Part shown: one piece after another, positions 1 to 5,330 of the stretch
How positions within the stretch are numbered: position 1 is the stretch's first letter
Layout of the letters: every line of letters begins with the position of its first letter
Notes under the pieces: generated by a model
Seen by the model: only the letters and a program-made list of their open reading frames with translations
Databases searched by the model: none
Told to the model about the DNA's origin: nothing
Made by a program: the position numbers and the translations under genes
Origin: Pseudomonadota bacterium
Lineage (GTDB): Bacteria > Pseudomonadota > Alphaproteobacteria > Rhizobiales > Xanthobacteraceae
Direction: 5' to 3'
Length of the DNA: 5,330 nucleotides
Assembly (NCBI GenBank): GCA_023390695.1
Contig: JAEWCJ010000128.1
Span: 1 to 5,330, forward strand

Positions 1-609
1 GCCGGCAAGAGCACGATCTTCCATCTGCTGCTGCGCTTCTATGATCCGTCCGCCGGCGATATCACCCTCGACGGCGTGAAGCTCGCCGACGCCGATCCAG
101 CCGATTTGCGCCGCCACATCGCGCTGGTGCCGCAGGACACGGCGATCTTCGCGGCCTCGGTGCGCGACAATATCCGCTTCGGCAAACCGGACGCGAGCGA
201 CGCCGAGATCGAACGCGCGGCGGAGATGGCGGCCGCGGCGGAATTCATCGGCCGCCTGCCGGAAGGATACAATACGGCGGTCGGCGAGCGCGGCGTCACG
301 CTCTCGGGCGGCCAGCGCCAGCGCATCGCGATCGCGCGGGCGATCCTGCGCAATGCGCCGCTGCTGCTGCTCGACGAAGCGACATCTTCGCTCGATGCGG
401 AAAGCGAGACGCTGGTGCAGAGCGCGCTGGAACATTCGATGGAAGGCCGCACGACGCTGGTGATCGCGCACCGGCTGGCGACCGTGCTCTCATGCGACCG
501 CATTCTGGTGCTGGATCACGGCCGTATCGTCGAGGAAGGCACACACGAGCAGCTCGCCGCCGCGGGTGGCCTGTATGCGCGGCTGGCGAAATTGCAGTTC
601 AACGGCTAG
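1..609 (+). CDS. ABC exporter, C-terminal nucleotide-binding domain (5' partial)
   Basis: This is the ATPase end of an ABC-type exporter, most like the MsbA/ABCB class in which a six-helix membrane domain is fused ahead of the ATPase. The window starts inside Walker A (AGKST at residues 1-5 of the visible 202), so the membrane domain and true start lie upstream. Visible motifs in order are the Q-loop VPQD (Q45), the ABC signature LSGGQ (101-105), Walker B LLLLDE (121-126), the D-loop SSLD (129-132) and the switch histidine in IAHRL (H157). All catalytic positions present are intact, so the domain should hydrolyse ATP to drive export from the cytoplasm. The reading frame is open from base 1 to a TAG at 607-609; an internal GTG at 76 is not a start. 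The substrate cannot be read from this part; lipids, drugs or glycans are all possible. The gene converges on the GNAT gene. Confidence 0.95.
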   Translation, partial: AGKSTIFHLLLRFYDPSAGDITLDGVKLADADPADLRRHIALVPQDTAIFAASVRDNIRFGKPDASDAEIERAAEMAAAAEFIGRLPEGYNTAVGERGVTLSGGQRQRIAIARAILRNAPLLLLDEATSSLDAESETLVQSALEHSMEGRTTLVIAHRLATVLSCDRILVLDHGRIVEEGTHEQLAAAGGLYARLAKLQFNG

Positions 610-610
610 T

Positions 611-644
611 CATTCCGGGGCGCGCATGGCGCGCGGGACGAATG
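611..644. repeat. Palindromic element in the convergent gap between ABC and GNAT genes
   Basis: The gap between the two converging stop codons is almost wholly an imperfect inverted repeat. Outer arms CATTC (611-615) and GAATG (640-644) flank an inner stem GCGCGC (620-625) and GCGCGC (629-634) with the three-base loop ATG. It could act as a two-way transcription stop for both genes, although no run of T follows on either strand. The opening CATTCCGGGGCGCGC also resembles a dispersed palindrome that I recall from Bradyrhizobium-type genomes; that resemblance is from memory. The inverted repeat itself is seen directly. Confidence 0.55.
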
Positions 645-645
645 G

Positions 646-1092
646 CTAAGGCTGCCAGCGCATCAGGTAAACCGGCGCGCCGGAATGCTTGTTGACGGCC
701 TCGCCGGCGATGACGAAGCCGCATTTGTCGTAGAGACGCAGCGCCCGCGCATTGTCCTGATTGACATGCAGCTCGATGCCGGCGGGCGACAGCCTTTTGG
801 CGTCGTCGATCAGCCGGCGCGCCAGGCCCTGTCCCCAACATTCGGGCGCGACCACAAGCTGGTCGAGATAGCCGGTTTTTTGGTCGATGGTGACGAAGCC
901 GATCATGCCGTCCGCATTTTCCATCACCATGATGGTGGCGACCGGCACAAGATCGTCGCGCCAGCGTCCGCGCCACCATTCCGCGCGCTTGGCGAAGGCG
1001 ATGTGCGGATAGGCGACCTGCCAGGCGCGCTGCCACAGCGCGATCGCCGCCTGTTCGTCGGAGGTTTCGTAGGCGCGCAGCCGGATGCTCAT
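646..1092 (-). CDS. GNAT family N-acetyltransferase
   Basis: A 148-residue single-domain GNAT enzyme, the usual length for the family. GNAT enzymes move an acetyl group from acetyl-CoA to an amine in the cytoplasm. The acetyl-CoA-binding motif A runs from L79 to about L94 (LVVAPECWGQGLARRL). Its G87-Q-G89 forms the pyrophosphate loop, with E84 where many members have Q or R. The following motif LHVNQDNARALRLYDKCGF (108-126) is the typical β5-α4 region, with the asparagine and the conserved tyrosine (Y121). The start ATG at 1090-1092 gives a normal N-terminus (MSIRLRAYETSDEQAAI), but no good Shine-Dalgarno sequence lies ahead of it. The gene ends 36 bases from the ABC gene, which runs the other way. 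It lies 128 bases downstream of the MotB-like gene on the same strand, with repeat-like elements between them, so it may be transcribed separately. The substrate is unknown; small-molecule, antibiotic or protein amines are all possible. Confidence 0.9.
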   Translation of the reverse strand: MSIRLRAYETSDEQAAIALWQRAWQVAYPHIAFAKRAEWWRGRWRDDLVPVATIMVMENADGMIGFVTIDQKTGYLDQLVVAPECWGQGLARRLIDDAKRLSPAGIELHVNQDNARALRLYDKCGFVIAGEAVNKHSGAPVYLMRWQP

Positions 1093-1094
1093 TC

Positions 1095-1123
1095 AGAGCA
1101 TTTTCCGGCCGGGTCGAAACGGG
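1095..1123. repeat. Possible dispersed repeat just upstream of the GNAT start
   Basis: The stretch from AGAGCATTTTCCGG to GTCGAAACGGG ends two bases before the GNAT ATG. It contains the self-complementary core CCGGCCGG (1105-1112). It resembles a short intergenic sequence (AGAGCATTTTCCG followed by GTCGAAACGG) that I recall occurring many times in genomes of Bradyrhizobium relatives. Only one copy is in this window, so the repeat status is inference from memory. It would form the 5' leader of the GNAT mRNA. Confidence 0.35.
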
Positions 1124-1139
1124 AGACACATGCTCCGTT

Positions 1140-1185
1140 CATTCCCGCACACGCGGGACTCCAGAGCTCCCTGGCTCTGGATCCC
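1140..1185. repeat. Double-hairpin intergenic element (REP-like), possible terminator
   Basis: Two inverted repeats overlap. The first is CCCGC (1144-1148), loop ACAC, GCGGG (1153-1157). The second is TCCAGAGC (1160-1167), a six-base loop, GCTCTGGA (1174-1181). The second can extend outward by GGGA (1155-1158) pairing with TCCC (1182-1185) across one unpaired base at 1159, giving a 12-pair stem. The two folds share bases 1155-1157, so the full versions exclude each other. The element lies 35 bases past the MotB-like stop, where it could end or stabilise that transcript, although no T run follows. Its CATTCCCGC...GCGGG...CCAGAG layout resembles known dispersed proteobacterial palindromes (a recollection). 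Confidence 0.55.
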
Positions 1186-1220
1186 TTGCGCGGACGCGAA
1201 CGGAACAGGATACGCATGCG

Positions 1221-2243
1221 CTACCGTTCGGTCAGCTTCAGTTCGATACGGCGATTGCGCCGGAACGCTTCGTCGGTCTTTTCCGTGTCGATCGGCTGGA
1301 ATTCGCCGAACCCGGCGGCGACCAGACGCTGCGGCGAGACGCCAAGACTGATCAGATATTGCACGACCGCGATGGCGCGCGCCGACGACAATTCCCAGTT
1401 CGAGGGGAATTGCGGGTTCGAGATCGGACGGATGTCGGTGTGGCCGTCCACCCGCATCACCCAGGCAATGTCGGCGGGGATCTGCTTGTCCAGTTCGAGC
1501 AAAGCGGAGGCGATCTTGTCGATCTCGGCGCGGCCCTCCGGCTTCAGCACGGCCTGACCGGCGTCGAAGAAGACTTCCGACTGGAACACGAAGCGGTCGC
1601 CGACGACGCGCACATCCGGCCGGTTGCCGAGAATGGCGCGCAGCCGGCCGAAGAAGTCGGAGCGGTAGCGCGACAATTCCTGCACGCGCTGCGCCAGCGC
1701 CACATTCAGCCGCTGTCCGAGATCGGCGATACGGGTCTGCGATTCACGATCGCGCTTCTCCGTGGCTTCCAGCGCCGATTCGAGCGCGGCGAGCTGCCGC
1801 CGCAAGGCGAGGATCTGCTGATTGAGCAGCTCCACCTGCGAGAGCGCGCGGGCGGTGAGCTGCTTCTCGTTGTCGAGCGCTGTCGCCAGTTCCTGCGCGC
1901 GGCCCTGCTCGGATGCCGCCTTGCCGGCGCCTTCCGCCAGGCCGCGATAGCGGTCGCGTTCGGCCTCCGTGGTCGCCAGATTGGAGCGGAAGGTCGCCAT
2001 CAGCTCTTCCAGATTGGCGCGGCTGGTTTTCTCCAGCGACAGCAACTCGGTGAGCTGGGCGATCTGCGCATTCAGGCGGGTCAGGGCGGTGTCCTTGCCG
2101 GTGACTTCCTGCGCCAGATAGAATTGCACCACGGAAAAGATCGAGATCATGAAGATCACGGCCAGCACCAGGGTGGACAACGCGTCCACGAAACCCGGCC
2201 AGTAATCGACGCCGCGGTCGCGGCGGGCCCGCGCCAACGCCAT
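1221..2243 (-). CDS. MotB/OmpA-like stator protein with long coiled-coil stalk
   Basis: A 340-residue inner-membrane protein that probably pairs with the MotA-like protein encoded just upstream. It has a short cytoplasmic N-terminus, then one membrane helix at about 17-43. That helix begins YWPGFVDALSTL, whose D20 sits where MotB-type proteins carry the proton-binding aspartate. Residues about 50-195 form a long periplasmic coiled coil rich in E, Q, R and L. Residues about 215-340 are an OmpA-type peptidoglycan-binding domain, with FDAG (226-229), DGHTD (266-270), NWELSSARA (282-290) and RRNRRIEL (328-335). The start ATG at 2241-2243 has AAGGA seven bases ahead. Standard MotB proteins have a much shorter linker between membrane helix and OmpA domain. 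No flagellar gene is nearby, so I assign no motB symbol. Known of the family: such proteins tether a proton-driven motor to the cell wall. The specific role here is unknown. Confidence 0.88.
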   Translation of the reverse strand: MALARARRDRGVDYWPGFVDALSTLVLAVIFMISIFSVVQFYLAQEVTGKDTALTRLNAQIAQLTELLSLEKTSRANLEELMATFRSNLATTEAERDRYRGLAEGAGKAASEQGRAQELATALDNEKQLTARALSQVELLNQQILALRRQLAALESALEATEKRDRESQTRIADLGQRLNVALAQRVQELSRYRSDFFGRLRAILGNRPDVRVVGDRFVFQSEVFFDAGQAVLKPEGRAEIDKIASALLELDKQIPADIAWVMRVDGHTDIRPISNPQFPSNWELSSARAIAVVQYLISLGVSPQRLVAAGFGEFQPIDTEKTDEAFRRNRRIELKLTER

Positions 2244-2250
2244 TAGTTAT

Positions 2251-2255
2251 TCCTT
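2251..2255 (-). promoter_or_regulatory. Ribosome binding site of the MotB-like gene
   Basis: AAGGA on the minus strand, seven bases from the ATG at 2241-2243. It supports that start and shows that the gene has its own strong initiation signal in the 64-base gap after the MotA-like stop. Confidence 0.7.
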
Positions 2256-2307
2256 TTCACGCCACAAGCCGGCTGCTGCCGACTTGTGCTCGTTTTCCTG
2301 GACGCGC

Positions 2308-3288
2308 TCATGTCCGCTCCCGCGCCAGCGTTTCCAGCACGCGGCGGATTTCCGTCTGCTGTTCGGCCTGCGAATCCGCCCAGTCGCGGATCATCTGCTG
2401 TTCGGCGCGCATGTGATGCACGAGGCCCTGGATCGCCTCGGCGAGATTGGCCATGGCGCTGGTGGCGGCGCGGCTGGAGCCGCTCTCGGCAATCGACTCG
2501 CGCAGCCGTTCGACGGCGAGGAGCAGTTCGTTCGCGGGGGCCTGGCCGTCCGCCGCGGGCGAAAGATCGCCGCCGACGTCGCGCACCGTGGTGGAGAGCC
2601 AGTCTTCGAGATCGGTATAGAAGCGGTTCTGCGCCTGGCTGGTCTGCAGATCGAGAAACCCGAGCACCAGCGAGCCGGCGAGGCCGAACAGCGAGGACGA
2701 GAAGGCGATGCCCATGCCGCCGAGCGGTGCGCCGAGGCCCTCGCGCAGCGATTCAAAGACCGCACCGGCGTCGCCGCCGGGCTTGAGGCTCTCGACCACT
2801 TTGCCGACCGAGGAGACGGTTTCGATCAGGCCCCAGAAGGTGCCGAGCAGGCCGAGGGAGATCAGCAGGCCGGTCATGTAGCGCGACAGGTCGCGCGCTT
2901 CGTCGAGGCGGGTGGCGATGGAGTCGAGAATGCCGCGCATCATCTGCGAGGAGATCGCCATGCGGCCGAGCCGGTCGCCGAGAATGGTGGCCATCGGCGC
3001 CAGCAGGGTCGGCGGCCGGTCGACGGCGATGCCGGGATCGGCGAGGCGGAAGCCGTTGACCCAGGCCACTTCCGGGAACAGGCGGATCACCTGGCGGAAG
3101 GAGAGCAGGATGCCGATGAGCAGGACGCCGAGGATGAGGCCGTTCAGCCCCGGATTGGCCAGAAAGGCATCCAGGATCTGCTTATAGAGAACCACCGCGA
3201 TCAGTCCGCAGAGGATGAGGAAAACCAGCATCCGCACCAGGAAGATACGCGGGGAGGAGAGTTTGAAAGGGTCGTTATCGCGTGCCAT
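2308..3288 (-). CDS. MotA/TolQ/ExbB-family proton channel protein
   Basis: A 326-residue inner-membrane protein of the MotA/TolQ/ExbB superfamily, the multimeric ring that surrounds the MotB-like helix in proton-driven motors. Four membrane segments are visible: about 14-35, 48-65, 138-158 and 189-212, with a cytoplasmic loop between the second and third. The third and fourth carry the family pattern: LGLLGTFWGLIETV (145-158), then GGMGIAFSSSLFGLAGSLVLG (190-210). Those small and hydroxyl residues normally line the proton path. A C-terminal tail of about 110 residues (215-326) is polar and helical, with likely coiled-coil stretches at 255-267 and 281-323. I chose the ATG at 3286-3288 because AAGGA lies six bases ahead. 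The frame stays open upstream to an ATG at 3319-3321 and a TTG at 3325-3327, but neither has a ribosome site. The gene precedes the MotB-like partner by 64 bases and is almost certainly in an operon with it. Confidence 0.88.
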   Translation of the reverse strand: MARDNDPFKLSSPRIFLVRMLVFLILCGLIAVVLYKQILDAFLANPGLNGLILGVLLIGILLSFRQVIRLFPEVAWVNGFRLADPGIAVDRPPTLLAPMATILGDRLGRMAISSQMMRGILDSIATRLDEARDLSRYMTGLLISLGLLGTFWGLIETVSSVGKVVESLKPGGDAGAVFESLREGLGAPLGGMGIAFSSSLFGLAGSLVLGFLDLQTSQAQNRFYTDLEDWLSTTVRDVGGDLSPAADGQAPANELLLAVERLRESIAESGSSRAATSAMANLAEAIQGLVHHMRAEQQMIRDWADSQAEQQTEIRRVLETLARERT

Positions 3289-3294
3289 TGCGCG

Positions 3295-3299
3295 TCCTT
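3295..3299 (-). promoter_or_regulatory. Ribosome binding site deciding the MotA-like start
   Basis: AAGGA on the minus strand, six bases ahead of the ATG at 3286-3288. The upstream ATG at 3319-3321 is preceded by TGCTTTGGCG, which has no Shine-Dalgarno match. This favours the 326-residue product over forms 11 or 13 residues longer. Confidence 0.65.
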
Positions 3300-3478
3300 G
3301 GCCTGTCCCTTGGCTCTTCATCGCCAAAGCAGGTCAAGACTATGACAAAGGCGCGGCGAAAGGAAACACTGGGAACATTCTGCCGGAATTTCCAACATAT
3401 CCAGCGTCGCGCCGATATTTAGAACGCCTTCAGCACGAATGTGTGTCAGTGCGATGTCAATGATGGCGCGTTCGTGAC

Positions 3479-3502
3479 AATCCGCGGATTTTTCCGCCGA
3501 TT
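3479..3502. terminator. Inverted repeat after the phosphatase gene, possible terminator
   Basis: On the minus strand AATCGGCGGA, the loop AAAA, then TCCGCGGATT form a ten-pair stem with one mismatch, 32 bases past the phosphatase stop. Its position between two same-strand transcription units fits a terminator, but no T run follows, so a Rho-independent stop is uncertain. The right arm overlaps a perfect 12-base palindrome, AATCCGCGGATT (3479-3490), which could instead be a protein-binding site upstream of the MotA-like gene. The remaining gap, 3289-3478, shows no gene and no convincing promoter. Confidence 0.4.
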
Positions 3503-3534
3503 ATTGCCGAGCAGAGGTTGTCGCCGAACCGCGA

Positions 3535-4332
3535 TCAGGCCTTGCCGGCGGTTTTCAGAATCTTGAGCAGATCGCGGTGCATGGTTTCGTTGCCCGCCGC
3601 GATGTGGCCCTTGATCAGCATCGCATCGTGGCCGTCGCAATCGGTGACGTAGCCGCCGGCTTCGCGCACCAGCAGAATGCCCGCCGCCATGTCCCAGGGA
3701 GAAAGATTGCGCTCCCAGTAGATGTCGAAACGGCCGGCGGCGATGAACGCGAGATCGAGCGCGGCCGACCCGAAGCGGCGCAGCCCCGCCACTTTCTCCT
3801 GCACCAGCGCGAATTCCTGGCGGAACTCGGCAAGATCGCCGCGTCCCAGATGCGGCAGACCGCAGGCAACCACCGCATCGCCGAGGCGCTGGCGGTTGGC
3901 GACGCGCAGCCGGCTGTCGTTCAGGAATGCGCCCTTGCCGCGTTCGGCGGTGAACATCTCGTCGCTGATCGGATTGTAGACGAGCGCCGCGACAATCGTG
4001 CCCTCGCGCTCCAGCGCGATTGAAATCGCGAATTGCGGGATGCCGTGGAGGAAATTGGTGGTGCCGTCGAGCGGATCGACGATCCAGGTATGCGTCAGGT
4101 CGCTGCCTTCGCTCCTGCCGCTTTCCTCGCCCAGAAACGAATAGCCGGGGCGGGCGGTCAGCAATTCCTCGCGCAGGATCTGTTCCGCCCTGCGATCGGC
4201 GGCGGTGACGAAATTCGCCGGCCCCTTCATGGAGACCTGCAGCTTCTCCACCTCGCCGAAGTCACGCGCCAGGCCGCGCGCGGCCTTGCGCGCAGCCTTG
4301 ATCATTACGTTCATGAGGGCGGAGCGAAGCAT
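3535..4332 (-). CDS. Inositol monophosphatase family protein (SuhB-like)
   Basis: A 265-residue magnesium-dependent, lithium-sensitive-type sugar phosphatase, the usual length for the family. Metal and catalytic motifs are intact: GEES (68-71), WIVDPLDGTTNF (83-94, with D86, D89 and T91) and SPWDMAAG (211-218, with D214). Members remove phosphate from inositol-1-phosphate or related substrates. Relatives act on PAP or fructose-1,6-bisphosphate, and E. coli SuhB also works with the Nus factors in rRNA transcription, so the exact substrate cannot be named. The start ATG at 4330-4332 gives MLRSALMNVMIKAARKAARG, which fits the family N-terminus. The frame is open further into efp up to 4467, but that part has no family character. 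The ribosome site is poor: GGGAG lies 14 bases ahead, inside a palindrome. An internal ATG at 4312-4314 is a weaker alternative. The gene follows efp by 40 bases and is probably co-transcribed with it. Confidence 0.92.
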   Translation of the reverse strand: MLRSALMNVMIKAARKAARGLARDFGEVEKLQVSMKGPANFVTAADRRAEQILREELLTARPGYSFLGEESGRSEGSDLTHTWIVDPLDGTTNFLHGIPQFAISIALEREGTIVAALVYNPISDEMFTAERGKGAFLNDSRLRVANRQRLGDAVVACGLPHLGRGDLAEFRQEFALVQEKVAGLRRFGSAALDLAFIAAGRFDIYWERNLSPWDMAAGILLVREAGGYVTDCDGHDAMLIKGHIAAGNETMHRDLLKILKTAGKA

Positions 4333-4346
4333 TCTGTCTCTTGTCT

Positions 4347-4360
4347 CTCCCGATCGGGAG
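4347..4360. repeat. Perfect 14-base palindrome between efp and the phosphatase gene
   Basis: CTCCCGATCGGGAG reads the same on both strands and lies within the 40-base gap of the presumed operon. On the mRNA it holds the only GGGAG ahead of the phosphatase ATG. A fold, though it would have a tight loop, could hide that site. It could equally be a protein-binding site or chance. Confidence 0.45.
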
Positions 4361-4372
4361 GGAGGGCAGCCG

Positions 4373-4939
4373 TCAATCCGCGCGGCGGATATAGGTGACT
4401 TCGTTGGTGTCGACGATGATCCGCTCGCCGGTGGTGATGAAGGGCGGCACCATGACGCGCAGGCCATTCTCCAGCTTCGCCGGCTTGTAGGACGAGGCGG
4501 CGGTCTGCCCCTTCACGACCGGGTCGGCCTCGACGATCTGCAGCACCACCTGATCCGGCAGCTTGATGCCGATCGGGCGCTCGTCGTGCATTTCGAGGGT
4601 GACGGTCATGCCGTCCTGCAGGAAGGCGGCGCGCTCGCCGACAAAATCCTCCGCCAGCTCGAGCTGCTCGTAGGTGTCGTTGTCCATGAACACCAGCGCT
4701 TCGCCCTGCTTGTACAGGTACTGGTAGTCCTTCTGCTCCAGCCGGGCGCGCTCGACGCGTTCGTCGGAGCCGAAGCGGTTGTTGAGCTTGCGGCCGTCGA
4801 TCAGGTTCTTCAGCTCGACCTGGTTGTAGGCCGGACCCTTGCCGGGTTTCACGGCCATGGTCTTCACCGCGGCCCAGAGCGAGTCCTGGTACTCGATGAC
4901 CATGCCAGGACGTATTTCGTTGCCATTGATCTTGGCCAT
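4373..4939 (-). CDS. efp: Translation elongation factor P
   Basis: A 188-residue cytoplasmic factor that binds between the P and E sites of a stalled ribosome and speeds peptide-bond formation at runs of proline. The three-domain layout fits bacterial EF-P: an N-terminal KOW-like domain (about 1-64), a central OB domain (about 65-128) and a C-terminal OB domain (about 129-188). The tip loop KPGKG (31-35) carries K34, the lysine that EpmA and EpmB modify in E. coli; those enzymes are not in the window. The C-terminal domain has [20 protein letters not shown], matching the EF-P signature around I/V-x-VP-x-F-I-x-x-G-x-x-I. The ATG at 4937-4939 has GGAA six bases ahead and gives the expected length. 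It sits 99 bases past the Sel1-repeat gene and 40 bases before the phosphatase gene, all on one strand. The identification is firm. Confidence 0.97.
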   Translation of the reverse strand: MAKINGNEIRPGMVIEYQDSLWAAVKTMAVKPGKGPAYNQVELKNLIDGRKLNNRFGSDERVERARLEQKDYQYLYKQGEALVFMDNDTYEQLELAEDFVGERAAFLQDGMTVTLEMHDERPIGIKLPDQVVLQIVEADPVVKGQTAASSYKPAKLENGLRVMVPPFITTGERIIVDTNEVTYIRRAD

Positions 4940-5020
4940 AAGGCGTTCCGTTATGCTGTCGGGAATGTCTGTCGGGCGGGTGTGTGCCCCGTCAGTGCGA
5001 CCGCCGTCAAGTCTGTGTTT

Positions 5021-5036
5021 CCCGGCCGAGGCCGGG
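5021..5036. terminator. GC hairpin between the Sel1-repeat gene and efp
   Basis: CCCGGC (5021-5026), the loop CGAG and GCCGGG (5031-5036) make a perfect six-pair GC stem starting two bases after the Sel1-repeat stop. The position fits a terminator or 3'-end stabiliser for that gene, but no T run follows on the minus strand. If it works as a stop, efp must have its own promoter within 4940-5020, where I see no convincing -35 and -10 pair. Confidence 0.4.
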
Positions 5037-5038
5037 CC

Positions 5039-5330
5039 TCAGCGCGATGCCGCGATCAGCGCCAGCCACGGTTTGGCGTTTTTTTCCGCGGTGCTGCGGG
5101 TTTCCGGGGACTGCCGCTGCATGAAATCGTCCAGCCAGGGGTCGCCGGCCCCGGCCGCCTTGGCGATGATGTGCCATTTGACCGCCTCAACCGGGTCGGC
5201 GGTAAGGCCGCGGCCGGTCGCCAGGACGCGGGCCAGCCGGTTCTGCGCGATCGGGCTGCCCCGCCGGGCCGCCTTTTTCAGCAATTCGCTGGCGGCGGCC
5301 TCGTCCTTGTTGATGCCGGCGCCGTTATAG
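5039..5330 (-). CDS. Sel1-repeat (TPR-like) protein, C-terminal part
   Basis: The last 96 residues of a protein whose start lies beyond the window; the frame is open to base 5330, and the TTG at 5282-5284 is simply an internal leucine. Two Sel1-like repeat units are visible. The first, cut at its start, is YNGAGINKDEAAASELLKKAARRGSP (1-26). The second, residues 27-63, has AQNRLARVLATGRGLTADP (28-46) followed by AVKWHIIAKAAGAGDP (49-64). They show the pattern G-x-G followed by D and a helix ending in KAA-x-x-G. A non-repeat tail follows (65-96) with conserved-looking tryptophans (W65, W88). Sel1 repeats form α-helical solenoids used for protein-protein contacts, often in the periplasm or envelope. 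Whether this one is exported cannot be judged without its N-terminus. The gene lies upstream of efp on the same strand. The partner is unknown. Confidence 0.85.
   Translation of the reverse strand, partial: YNGAGINKDEAAASELLKKAARRGSPIAQNRLARVLATGRGLTADPVEAVKWHIIAKAAGAGDPWLDDFMQRQSPETRSTAEKNAKPWLALIAASR

Noticed and set aside
76..78. GTG as the start of a short, stand-alone ATPase
   Set aside because: The frame is open from base 1 and encodes Walker A residues AGKST before the GTG, so the gene clearly begins upstream of the window.
1359..2246. Plus-strand open frame of 295 codons opposite the MotB-like gene
   Set aside because: Its G, R, Q, L and H-rich composition is typical of antisense to a coiled-coil gene, with no recognisable motif. 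The minus-strand protein explains the region.
1221..3288. Zorya anti-phage system (ZorA/ZorB-like pair)
   Set aside because: The two proteins share the ZorA/ZorB fold classes, but there is no ZorC, ZorD or ZorE next to them. The flanks are a GNAT gene and a phosphatase gene, and the long coiled coil is in the B protein rather than in the A tail.
2284..3345. Long plus-strand open frame of 353 codons opposite the MotA-like gene
   Set aside because: It is a mirror of a well-supported membrane protein gene in GC-rich DNA. Its translation is low-complexity, rich in A, G, E, D and R, with no domain or ribosome site.
3455..3460. TTGACA on the minus strand as the -35 of the stator operon promoter
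   Set aside because: The hexamer is perfect, but 16-18 bases further on the sequence reads around CGTGCT, which is not a -10 box. TAAATA (3416-3421) is too far away to pair with it.
4333..4467. A 45-residue N-terminal extension of the phosphatase overlapping efp
   Set aside because: The extension is low-complexity, out of frame across the end of efp, and absent from the family; MLRSALMNVM is a normal N-terminus.
5015..5020. TTGACG on the minus strand as an efp promoter
   Set aside because: No -10-like sequence lies at the right spacing (GCACAC at 17 bases), so I do not call a promoter.

Overview
The window looks like ordinary chromosomal DNA from a GC-rich alphaproteobacterium. The likeliest source is Hyphomicrobiales (Rhizobiales) near Bradyrhizobium, Rhodopseudomonas or Pseudolabrys. 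This rests on base composition, the style of the proteins, the order Sel1-repeat gene / efp / inositol-monophosphatase-family gene, and dispersed palindromes resembling those of that group. The family-level placement is inference, partly from memory of similar sequences.

Layout from left to right. Positions 1-609 (+) hold the C-terminal nucleotide-binding domain of an ABC exporter that begins outside the window. It converges on a GNAT acetyltransferase at 646-1092 (-), with a palindromic element in the 36-base gap. Positions 1093-1220 contain no gene but carry two repeat-like elements. Positions 1221-3288 (-) hold a two-gene unit: first a MotA/TolQ/ExbB-like four-helix membrane protein (2308-3288), then a MotB/OmpA-like protein with a long coiled-coil stalk (1221-2243). 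Positions 3289-3534 are intergenic, with a hairpin at 3479-3502. Positions 3535-5330 (-) hold a cluster read right to left: a Sel1-repeat protein cut by the window end, elongation factor P (efp), and an inositol-monophosphatase-family phosphatase.

Working together: the MotA-like and MotB-like proteins very probably form one inner-membrane proton-driven complex anchored to peptidoglycan. The MotB-like protein keeps a membrane aspartate, and its OmpA domain keeps the expected peptidoglycan-binding motifs. No flagellar, Tol-Pal, TonB or Zorya partner genes lie beside them, so the job of this motor is open. efp and the phosphatase gene are 40 bases apart and probably co-transcribed. I see no RNA gene, CRISPR array, insertion sequence or phage gene. 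The most interesting content is the orphan stator-like pair and the palindromes between genes; I do not see a clear new multi-gene system.
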